Position numbers and translations under genes: made by a program. Below are positions 56,851-64,000 of a stretch of 64,000 nt of DNA, in pieces. This stretch comes from an uncultured Gammaproteobacteria bacterium. GTDB lineage: Bacteria > Pseudomonadota > Gammaproteobacteria > JAADHQ01. Under the pieces are notes generated by a model. That model searched no databases. It was not told the DNA's origin and saw nothing but the letters and a program-made list of their open reading frames with translations. The number at the start of each line of letters is the position of its first letter. Positions within the stretch are counted from its first letter, which is position 1. The stretch is taken from the NCBI GenBank assembly GCA_947258755.1, contig CAMYJO010000001.1, positions 1 through 64,000 on the forward strand. The letters run 5' to 3'.

Positions 56851-57945
56851 CTAGTTAATGGATAAATTAATGGACGGAATAAGATCAGCATTGTTAACAA
56901 ACTGCTGGAACTGCTTCTTATCATTAGCATGGACGTAGGCATCGTCAGGGTCAATCTCCTTGTTTTTCAGCGCTTCCAATAAGGCCTGATCCATCAGTTG
57001 CATGCCTTTATCAGATCCGGTCTGCAGTACCGCTGGGATCTGGTGGATCTTACCACTCATGATCAGGCTGGAGATAGCCGGGACATTAACCATGACTTCA
57101 AGGATCGCTTTACGTGCACGACCATCGGCTGTGCGCACCAGTTTTTGACTAATGACGCCACGTAAATTCTGCGCCATAAACGTCGCGGTCTGCGCCTTCT
57201 GCTCGGTGGGCATGGCGTCAATAATTCTATCCAGCGACTTGATCGCTGAAGAGGTATGCAAGGTGCCTAAAACCAGATGTCCGGTTTCAGCGGCCATCAT
57301 CGCCAGTGACACTGTTTCCGAATCACGCAATTCGCCTACCAGTATAACATCCGGATCTTCACGCAGGGCCGAACGCAGGCCATCAGCGAAGGTTTCGACA
57401 TGGCGGCCGACTTCACGCTGCACGACCAGGGAAAGCTTGCTTTTATAGACAAACTCGACTGGGTCTTCAAGGGTGATGATATTCAGTCGACGATTACTGT
57501 TCAGATAATTGATCATCGCCGCCAGCGTCGTCGATTTACCGGTACCGGTCGTTCCGGTCACCAGCACCAGGCCATTATTGGTCTGGATCAGGCTCTCAAC
57601 GATTTTCGGCAGACCAAGATCCTCAAAGCTGGGGATGGTCGGTGCAATGACCCTGAAGGTAGCGCCAAGCCCCCCTACCTTGTGAAATACATTGACACGG
57701 AAACGACCCACTTCCGCATGCTCGTAGGAAAAATCGAGGTCTTCGCCATTATCACTGCGGGTCTTCATGTCCGGGGACATGATTTCGTAAAGTAGATCCT
57801 GTAATTCGGCAGCCGTCAGGTCACGATATTTTATCGGGTTTAACTCACCTAGCTGCCGCAGCAGCGGCGGCGCACCCACGGCGAAATGTATGTCGGAGCA
57901 ATTCTGCTCCCTGCCCAATTGTAGAAATGCGTTGATTCTCGACAT
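56851..57945 (-). CDS. PilT/PilU-family twitching ATPase, copy 2
   Basis: A paralogue of the preceding gene: INAFLQLGREQNCSDIHFAVG, Walker A GTTGTGKSTTLAA, LITLEDPVEF-like Asp box, Walker B DVILVGELRD and GTLHTSSAIK. The C-terminal stretch (AISSLIMSGK) also differs from canonical PilT. The ATG at 57945 overlaps the kinase stop codon (TGATG), which makes coupled translation likely; an upstream start at 58032 would lie inside the kinase gene. Length 364. Two PilT paralogues next to a Ser/Thr kinase suggest control of retraction or of a related machine. Confidence 0.87.
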   Translation of the reverse strand: MSRINAFLQLGREQNCSDIHFAVGAPPLLRQLGELNPIKYRDLTAAELQDLLYEIMSPDMKTRSDNGEDLDFSYEHAEVGRFRVNVFHKVGGLGATFRVIAPTIPSFEDLGLPKIVESLIQTNNGLVLVTGTTGTGKSTTLAAMINYLNSNRRLNIITLEDPVEFVYKSKLSLVVQREVGRHVETFADGLRSALREDPDVILVGELRDSETVSLAMMAAETGHLVLGTLHTSSAIKSLDRIIDAMPTEQKAQTATFMAQNLRGVISQKLVRTADGRARKAILEVMVNVPAISSLIMSGKIHQIPAVLQTGSDKGMQLMDQALLEALKNKEIDPDDAYVHANDKKQFQQFVNNADLIPSINLSIN

Positions 57946-60356
57946 CAGGACATGGTCTCCAGCAATAATTCGAGGTCTGCCGTTAACGCGGTAAATGTCT
58001 GATAGCGATTGGATGGTGACACCGCCATGCATTTGCGAATGATCGCCTCAAGTTTTTCCGGTATCTCTGCATTCAACTTTCTGGGAGGTGTCACCTTACC
58101 TTCAACATGTTTCAGCAAGGTCGACATCGGATCTTTTTCATCATACGGCGCACGCCCGGTAAAGATACGATACATAATAACACCCAGACTATAGATGTCA
58201 GTACGTGAATCGATATCTTCACCACGGGCCTGCTCCGGCGCCATATAGGTCGGCGTACCGACCAATATACCTGTCTTGGTAATACGGCCGTCCATATTCG
58301 ACGCTGCGGCGGCCAGCCCGAAATCCACTATTTTTACTTGATTATGATCATTGATCAGTATATTGGCCGGTTTTAAATCACGATGCACGACATTCACCTG
58401 CTGCGCTGTCGACATACCGCGACAAAGATCACGGGCGATCTTGACCATACGTTTCATATCGGTTATTGCACCGCTATCGAGCTCATCGGCAAGTGAATGA
58501 CTTTCAAAGTATTCCATCGAGATCGCATAGGACATACCAAATGTCAGGAAATCATAAATACGAATAATATTTTCATGGGTAACCTTACGCGCATAACGCA
58601 ACTCATGGGTAAAACGCTGCACCACTGATTCATCGCTGGCAAATGACGGATTCAGGAACTTGAGTATATACTTGTCATCAACCACCTTATCGTGCACCAG
58701 TATGACCGTGCCAAAACCACCCTTACCGACACGTTTGATCACCTGATAACGATCAGCAATGGAATCCCCCTCACGTAAGCGATCGGCATCTATCAGGGTG
58801 ACAGAGTGTTTGTCTTTCTCGGGCTTCTTGTTGAATTTAATCGCCGCCGAGCTCTTTTCTTCATTGCCGGCGTTGGGAACTGCTCGCTCGCCAAGTAAAT
58901 CCAGACTGGCGCGACTGATCACCTGGGTCCTGCCGGCAAAGCGGTCTGCCAAATCGGCAGCAGCATCACTGGCCAAGGCCTTAATCTCCGAATCGTCGAG
59001 CGTGATCATCTGGGTCATGGCCTGTTGCACCTGTTCAGCATTTTTATCATCCGCCAACTGCGACAATGCAGCAATGGCCTCTTTTTGCACAGAGGGATGA
59101 CTGGTGGTCATGGCCCTGATCAGGTCCTGCACGGAGTCACGGTCACCCAAACTGGCAAGGGCGCGTATCGCGACCTGCACAGTCTGCGGATCTTTATCCA
59201 ACAGTTCGCGCAGCGGCTTGACTGCTTTTTCATTACCCATCGAGGCAAGTGCATCTGCAGCGCGTTCGCGCACCCACCAGTCCTCATCCTTAAGCGCATT
59301 GACGAGGCTATCAAAGGCGCGTTCATCCTTGCTGGTATTCAATATCTCTACAGCGGTGCGGCGCAGGAATGGATCTTCATCTTTGATCAGTGCCAGCACT
59401 GCATCGACAACCCTGGGACCGCCGATAGAACCTAAGGCATCGGCGGAGCGCACCCGCACCCACCAGTCCTGATCACGTAAGGCCATCAGCAGGTCCTTGA
59501 TCGCACGCGTATCGCCCACTTCATTCAGAACTTCGACCGCAGCACGGCGGATATATTCGGATTCATCCTGCAGGTATTCGATCAGGAATTTAACGGTATT
59601 GGCATCATTCAGCTTTATCAGCACCTCAATGGCCTTGGACTGCACCATCAAGTCAGGGTCGCGCAACAACTTGCAGATGGTCTGGGTCGGCACCGGGATA
59701 TCCATCCCTGACAGCCCTTCAAGCGCTGCCATGCGTACATTCTTGTTCGGGTCCTTGAGCAATTGAAACAAGGCCGTCCTGATGGCCTCGCTGCTGAAGG
59801 CAGACATCAAGCGCACAACCCGGTAACGGGTATCCGGCGATTCGCTTCTAGAGTAGGTAATCAGGCTCGGCACCAGGTCTTCGCTGGCGGTCGATTGCAA
59901 TATCTTGAACACAGTCTGGCCCATGCTCGAGCTACCGCTGTGCAGCAGGTCAAGTAATTGGCGCTGATTGATCCTGGCTGCCTGCTGCTTGATGATGTCG
60001 ATAACGTATTCCTTGCGGATATCGTCACGATCAAGTACATCAATCATGAGATTGGCATCATACTTATCGGAGGTAGCCAGTACTCTTTTAATGACAGGTA
60101 CTGCCGAATGATCGTCCTCGGCCAGGGCATCAAGGTAATATCCGAGAGTTTTATCACTGACAAGCCCCTGTAACAGAGAATCAAATACCTCGGTATTGAC
60201 ACCTTCAGAAAGGGCGTCTATCAGCAAAGGCAAGGCTGGCTCGCCAATTTTCTTCAGCGTTATGCCCGCCTGAATGACGTCTGTGGCGGCAGGAGACACA
60301 GACGTCATGATAGTTGCGATCGCCTTTTTCGCTTTTACTGTATCGAAAAATCCCAT
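57945..60356 (-). CDS. HEAT-repeat Ser/Thr protein kinase
   Basis: Residues 1 to about 480 are HEAT/PBS-lyase-type helical repeats with a steady 31-residue spacing (KDEDWWVRERAADALASMG is one unit), a surface for protein partners. Residues 531-803 are a Hanks-type kinase: GKGGFGTV, Lys566 (YILKF), HRDLKPAN, DFGLA, GTPTYMAPEQ. All catalytic residues are present. No membrane helix follows, so it is a cytoplasmic kinase. It is co-transcribed with the PilT-like and FHA genes; substrates may be the PilT-like ATPases or the FHA protein linker. A PP2C phosphatase lies opposite. Confidence 0.9.
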   Translation of the reverse strand: MGFFDTVKAKKAIATIMTSVSPAATDVIQAGITLKKIGEPALPLLIDALSEGVNTEVFDSLLQGLVSDKTLGYYLDALAEDDHSAVPVIKRVLATSDKYDANLMIDVLDRDDIRKEYVIDIIKQQAARINQRQLLDLLHSGSSSMGQTVFKILQSTASEDLVPSLITYSRSESPDTRYRVVRLMSAFSSEAIRTALFQLLKDPNKNVRMAALEGLSGMDIPVPTQTICKLLRDPDLMVQSKAIEVLIKLNDANTVKFLIEYLQDESEYIRRAAVEVLNEVGDTRAIKDLLMALRDQDWWVRVRSADALGSIGGPRVVDAVLALIKDEDPFLRRTAVEILNTSKDERAFDSLVNALKDEDWWVRERAADALASMGNEKAVKPLRELLDKDPQTVQVAIRALASLGDRDSVQDLIRAMTTSHPSVQKEAIAALSQLADDKNAEQVQQAMTQMITLDDSEIKALASDAAADLADRFAGRTQVISRASLDLLGERAVPNAGNEEKSSAAIKFNKKPEKDKHSVTLIDADRLREGDSIADRYQVIKRVGKGGFGTVILVHDKVVDDKYILKFLNPSFASDESVVQRFTHELRYARKVTHENIIRIYDFLTFGMSYAISMEYFESHSLADELDSGAITDMKRMVKIARDLCRGMSTAQQVNVVHRDLKPANILINDHNQVKIVDFGLAAAASNMDGRITKTGILVGTPTYMAPEQARGEDIDSRTDIYSLGVIMYRIFTGRAPYDEKDPMSTLLKHVEGKVTPPRKLNAEIPEKLEAIIRKCMAVSPSNRYQTFTALTADLELLLETMS

Positions 60357-60476
60357 TTCTTATTCTAGTAGCCTACCCGTATTTTATCGCTCAAACACCT
60401 ACCCGAAACAAGGCACGGTGTGAAGACTGTAGGAAATCCGCTTTGCAACATATTTCTGTTTGGCGGAAAACTCGGA

Positions 60477-60938
60477 CTAGAGGCTCTTTGCATAAATAAT
60501 ATAACTTTTATTGATCAAGCTTACTTGACCATTGTCCAGATGTAATGGGATGAATGTACTATCCTCTCTGTTCAGATGATCATACAGTCGCCGCTGCTCC
60601 GGCGGAAAAGCTCCGCAAATTTTTCCAGTCATCAATGAGCCATCCATCATATGCAGTTCGCAGTCGATCGCCTCACTACCAGGCATCAGATCAAATTCAT
60701 TTTCATAGGCAACGCGCACGATCGACGATTTGCTGTAAAAACGGTATTCACCCAGGTCTTCGCGATGGATAACGACAAAGTTTTCACCCTGGTTAAACAG
60801 CTCGGCAGGCGTCTCTTCTCCTGAATGGTGCAGGCTCTGTTGACGAACAAAGACGGAACCCAACACACGTCCCTCGGGATGCACCCAAAGACTGACTGGC
60901 TTTTCGTGCTTTGGTACCTTAAAAAATTCCGCTGACAT
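60477..60938 (-). CDS. Conserved hypothetical protein of the kinase-pilT operon
   Basis: The 153-residue protein (start MSAEFFKVPKHEKP) is soluble and largely beta-stranded (ELHMMDGSLMTGKICGAFP; DSTFIPLHLDNGQVSLINKSYI), with two similar halves of a beta-barrel kind. I do not know the family. It is the first gene of the operon, 120 bp before the kinase, so a role as adaptor or input for the kinase is plausible. Confidence 0.6.
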   Translation of the reverse strand: MSAEFFKVPKHEKPVSLWVHPEGRVLGSVFVRQQSLHHSGEETPAELFNQGENFVVIHREDLGEYRFYSKSSIVRVAYENEFDLMPGSEAIDCELHMMDGSLMTGKICGAFPPEQRRLYDHLNREDSTFIPLHLDNGQVSLINKSYIIYAKSL

Positions 60939-61335
60939 AGATTTTTTACCTGAATAAAAGGGCTAATAAATGATCATTAAAACAACAAGAGTTTTAGAAT
61001 ACACTATAAATCAATGATTTATATAATCCGCCCGAGGGATATTGCTTTACATCATCATCTTTTTGCTATACTTAATATGATGTTAACAGAAAAACAAGCT
61101 GTTAACGCAAAATACTAGTACCTCTATCGTCTAAAAATACTAATTATTAAGTCCATGAATAACGCATATTATTGTCAATTATCAGGAATGCATATAAATT
61201 AGGTGCTTGCCATCCATTTAATTGGCATGAACACTAAAGATTTACCAGTACCTGCCGAAAATTTTAATAAAAGCAGGTTCTTATAGCAATAACGCATATG
61301 AACGTCACAACCCAGATGGATTGATTTACACTAAC
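60939..61335. promoter_or_regulatory. Divergent promoter region of the kinase operon and PP2C gene
   Basis: The gap is AT-rich and holds an inverted repeat GTTAACAG (61082-61089) / CTGTTAAC (61099-61106) with a 9-base loop, and a 12-base direct repeat AATAACGCATAT at 61158-61169 and 61288-61299. Both could be regulator sites for the divergent signalling genes. No gene seen. Confidence 0.4.
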
Positions 61336-62070
61336 ATGCACAAATATGCCCACATGACACACCCTGGCCTGATACGCCAGCATAATGAAGACAACTACCT
61401 GATCAATGAGGAGCAGGGTCTGTGGGTGGTTGCCGATGGTATGGGTGGTCATGCCTGCGGCGAAGTCGCCAGCCAGATTGTCGTCGACCTGATCAACGAC
61501 AAGATCAATAGTGGTGCAGACCTAAAAGAGGCCGTTGCCACGGCGCACCATATTGTATTGATTGCAGCGGATCAACGCATGGGACTACCCGGTATGGGCT
61601 CGACTGTGGTCGCGGCGCGACTGCATCGCGATCACTATGAGATTGCCTGGGTCGGCGATAGCCGGGCCTATCTATGGGAACAAGGCAAACTCAAGCAAGT
61701 CACACGCGATCACTCCTATGTGCAACAGATGGTCGATGCCGGCACTATTAGCCGTCGCGAAGCCTCTATCCATCCACAACGCAATGTTATTACCCAGGCC
61801 ATTGGCGCAGATGACCTCGAGCATGTCGATGTCGGCACTGTTCGCATACCGATGTACGCGGGACAAAGCCTGTTACTTTGCAGCGATGGCCTGACCGATG
61901 AAATCGGTGACGATGTGATCGCAAACATCCTCGCCAATGACGATAGTGAAGAGGATAAGGTCAAACAACTGATGCAAAGTGCGCTGGCGGCAGGAGGCAG
62001 TGACAACATCACGATTTTATTGGTTGCCGCCTCTGACTCGGCACCGGAAAGACTGGTTAGTCTTGCCTGA
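61336..62070 (+). CDS. PP2C-type Ser/Thr protein phosphatase
   Basis: Metal-dependent PPM phosphatase with all acidic motifs: RQHNEDNYL, VADGMGGHACGE, WVGDSRAYL, CSDGLTDEI and GGSDNITILLV. It removes phosphate from Ser/Thr and is the counterpart of the HEAT-repeat kinase in the divergent operon. The ATG at 61336 is used (MHKYAHMTHPG); a TTG at 61321 is an alternative 5 codons upstream. Length about 244. No membrane segment. Confidence 0.92.
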   Translation: MHKYAHMTHPGLIRQHNEDNYLINEEQGLWVVADGMGGHACGEVASQIVVDLINDKINSGADLKEAVATAHHIVLIAADQRMGLPGMGSTVVAARLHRDHYEIAWVGDSRAYLWEQGKLKQVTRDHSYVQQMVDAGTISRREASIHPQRNVITQAIGADDLEHVDVGTVRIPMYAGQSLLLCSDGLTDEIGDDVIANILANDDSEEDKVKQLMQSALAAGGSDNITILLVAASDSAPERLVSLA

Positions 62071-62091
62071 GCCCATCCCCGCGCTTAACAT

Positions 62092-62289
62092 TTATTCCTG
62101 CTGTTTTTTTTCACGCGCCTTTTTCGCTGCATTCTCCGGGATCATCGGGTCATCATCATCCATCAGAATCCTGTGTGCGGGCCCTTCCAGATCCTCATAT
62201 TGACCACTGCGAACGGCCCATATAAACAACCAGATTGCGGCACCAAGAATAATCAGGCCAATCGGAATCAATAAATAAAGAATATTCAT
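62092..62289 (-). CDS. ccoS: cbb3-type cytochrome oxidase assembly protein CcoS
   Basis: The 65-residue protein has one N-terminal membrane helix (ILYLLIPIGLIILGAAIWLFIW), then SGQYEDLEGPAHRILMDDD, the CcoS signature. It is needed to insert cofactors (haem b and Cu-B) into cbb3 oxidase. It lies 25 bp after ccoI in the usual ccoI-ccoS order. Confidence 0.92.
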   Translation of the reverse strand: MNILYLLIPIGLIILGAAIWLFIWAVRSGQYEDLEGPAHRILMDDDDPMIPENAAKKAREKKQQE

Positions 62290-62314
62290 ATCAATTTTTG
62301 CTCTATTGCCTTCC

Positions 62315-64000
62315 CTAACGGGTCAACCTTAATGCATTCAGGACCACGACCAGCGAACTGGCGGACATGCCGATAGCAGCCATCCACGGTGCGATCATAC
62401 CCATGGCGGCCAGCGGTAATGCCAGCAAATTATAACCCAATGCCCAGATCAGGTTCTGTCTAATAACGGCCAGACTGCGGCGTGCCATAACCACGCCATC
62501 GACAATATGCGGCAACTGTTCAGATAACAGCACCAGGTCGGCACTGGCGTGTGCTATCTGTGAGCCCCCACCCATGGCGACCGAGACCTGCGCGGCTGCC
62601 AGCACCGGTGCATCATTGACGCCATCGCCTATCATGACAACGACGTCTCCGCTCTGCTGCATCGCCTGTATGTGTGCCAGTTTCTGATCAGGTAGTAGTC
62701 CGGCATGCGCATCCTCGATCCCCAGCTGCTCGGCAACATGACTGACTACAGGCCCCTGATCTCCGCTTAATAAAGTAATGTTCAGACCCAGGTCACGCAA
62801 TGCCTGCAGCGTGTCATATGCATCTTCGCGTACCACATCGGCCAGCACAAACAAGGCCAGCAGGTGTTGTTCATCGGCCAGCGCAACCACGGTTTTCTGT
62901 TGCCGAAAGGCTTCATGCTGGCCGATGTCAGCACCCAACTCGGCGACAAAGTCGGGTTTCCCCAGCCTGTATAGCCTACCATCTATGTAGCCTTGCATGC
63001 CGCGCCCGGTTATCGCGCTAATATCTGTCGCCGTTAATTGCTCTTTATCGGCAGCCTCTATGATTGCTTTTGCCAACGGGTGTTCCGACGCACTCTCCAG
63101 GGCAGCGGCAATTTTCAATACTTGCTGACGGGGTTGATCTTGCAGCGTTATCACATCCTCTAGTTGTAATCGCCCATGCGTTAACGTACCGGTTTTATCA
63201 AACACTACATGCGTGGCCCTGGCCAACGTCTCCAGGGCATGCCCACGTGTCGTCAGTAAACCCATGCGTGTCAATTGGCCGGTGGCTGCCACCAGTGCTG
63301 CCGGGGTCGCCAGTGACAAAGCACAGGGGCAAGTGACCACCAACACAGACAAACTGATCCAGAAGGCATTGGCCGGATCATGTTGCCACCAGTACCAGCC
63401 AATGGCTGTAGCCAGCAGCAAGATAACAGCAACAAACCAGCCGGCCACGCGGTCCGCTAACTGTGCCAGCCGGGGCTTTTCCGTTTGCGCCCTGTCTAAC
63501 AGGCGCACAATTGAGGACAAGATGGTATCTTCACCGATCTTATCGATGCGCATCAGAATAGGGCTTTCGATATTGATACTGCCGCCGATAATCTCGCTGC
63601 CTTCGCTCCTTGAAACCGGCACACTCTCTCCGGTCAATAAGGATTCATCAATCGAACTCTTGCCTTCAACGATGACACCATCGGCAGGCACGGTTTCCCC
63701 CGGTTTAATCCTGACCAGGTCGGCAAGCTGTAACTCACTGGCGCTAACCACCTGTTCTTCACCTTCGCTGACCCGGGTCGCGGTAACCGGTAGCAACCTG
63801 ATCAACTCCTCCGAGGCCTGGCCGGCGCGATGACGCGCCATCATTTCCAGGTAACGCCCGGTCAATAGAAAGAAAGTAAACATCGTCACCGAATCGAAAT
63901 AGACCTCACCCTGATTTAGCAGGGTTGCCCAACAGCTGGCAATGAAGGCAATGCCGATCGCCAGCGAGACCGGCACGTCCATACCAAGTTGACGGTATTT
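62315..64000 (-). CDS. ccoI: Copper-translocating P1B-type ATPase CcoI (FixI), N-terminus outside window
   Basis: The frame is open to the right-hand edge (561 residues seen). It has the transmembrane CPC copper motif (VTCPCALSLAT), the TGES actuator motif, DKTGTLTHG, the His-Pro pair (SASEHPLAKA) and [10 protein letters not shown]. With ccoS downstream it is CcoI, which delivers copper to the cbb3 oxidase. The N-terminal metal-binding part and the first membrane helices lie outside the window. The cbb3 oxidase genes themselves probably continue to the right. Confidence 0.92.
   Translation of the reverse strand, partial: KYRQLGMDVPVSLAIGIAFIASCWATLLNQGEVYFDSVTMFTFFLLTGRYLEMMARHRAGQASEELIRLLPVTATRVSEGEEQVVSASELQLADLVRIKPGETVPADGVIVEGKSSIDESLLTGESVPVSRSEGSEIIGGSINIESPILMRIDKIGEDTILSSIVRLLDRAQTEKPRLAQLADRVAGWFVAVILLLATAIGWYWWQHDPANAFWISLSVLVVTCPCALSLATPAALVAATGQLTRMGLLTTRGHALETLARATHVVFDKTGTLTHGRLQLEDVITLQDQPRQQVLKIAAALESASEHPLAKAIIEAADKEQLTATDISAITGRGMQGYIDGRLYRLGKPDFVAELGADIGQHEAFRQQKTVVALADEQHLLALFVLADVVREDAYDTLQALRDLGLNITLLSGDQGPVVSHVAEQLGIEDAHAGLLPDQKLAHIQAMQQSGDVVVMIGDGVNDAPVLAAAQVSVAMGGGSQIAHASADLVLLSEQLPHIVDGVVMARRSLAVIRQNLIWALGYNLLALPLAAMGMIAPWMAAIGMSASSLVVVLNALRLTR

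Noticed and set aside
63213-63833. 206-codon frame opposite ccoI
   Set aside because: Antisense to the conserved P-type ATPase motifs; no ribosome site and no recognisable fold.

Overview
The window looks like the chromosome of a gammaproteobacterium, probably a chemolithoautotroph related to the purple or colourless sulfur bacteria. The basis is the set of neighbours: radC-rpmB-rpmG, coaBC-dut-algC-argB, pyrE, xthA, ftsY-ftsE-ftsX-rpoH, two PilT-type ATPases, and ccoS-ccoI for a cbb3 oxidase, together with a proteobacterial phosphoribulokinase (Calvin cycle). Taxonomy is inference; no rRNA or tRNA gene was seen.

Layout. 1-2.8 kb: an AT-rich block of three same-strand genes (a glycosyltransferase running off the edge and two DUF4336 paralogues) separated by sites that weakly resemble integron attC sites. 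3.1-9.2 kb: a CPA2 cation antiporter, a 147-bp inverted-repeat element, and an intact P-type ATPase flanked by the broken C-terminal and N-terminal pieces of another P-type ATPase. 9.2-18 kb: a TlpA-like redox protein, a lone hypE, a histidine kinase with a dead receiver, an L,D-transpeptidase, thiS-thiG, trmB and a GAF-HD-GYP protein. 18-28 kb: phosphoribulokinase, small conserved proteins, a Rieske protein and a sugar kinase downstream of a 1756-residue protein that joins two cyclic-nucleotide domains, a rhodanese domain, about 1000 residues of coiled coil, one membrane helix and a periplasmic sulfatase-modifying-factor-like domain.

28-46 kb is mostly housekeeping: ribosomal proteins, nucleotide and CoA synthesis, argB, pyrE, DNA repair (radC, xthA, mutM), a fatty acid desaturase, a globin-coupled diguanylate cyclase, a LexA-like protease fold without its catalytic lysine, an exact FNR-type site before a small membrane protein, ferredoxin, coaD and rsmD. 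46-54.5 kb: two M16 peptidases, ftsY-ftsE-ftsX, a REC-REC-GGDEF regulator and rpoH, which carries a perfect CIRCE operator. 54.6-62 kb: an overlooked 29-codon membrane peptide with its own ribosome site and terminator, then a signalling operon (unknown protein, HEAT-repeat Ser/Thr kinase, two PilT-family ATPases, double-FHA protein) opposite a PP2C phosphatase. The window ends in ccoS and the start-truncated ccoI.

The strongest candidates for something undescribed are the giant multidomain protein at 22298-27568 and the kinase/FHA/PP2C/PilT module at 55066-62070. The c-di-GMP layer is also dense: one HD-GYP and two GGDEF proteins, one of them with a globin sensor.
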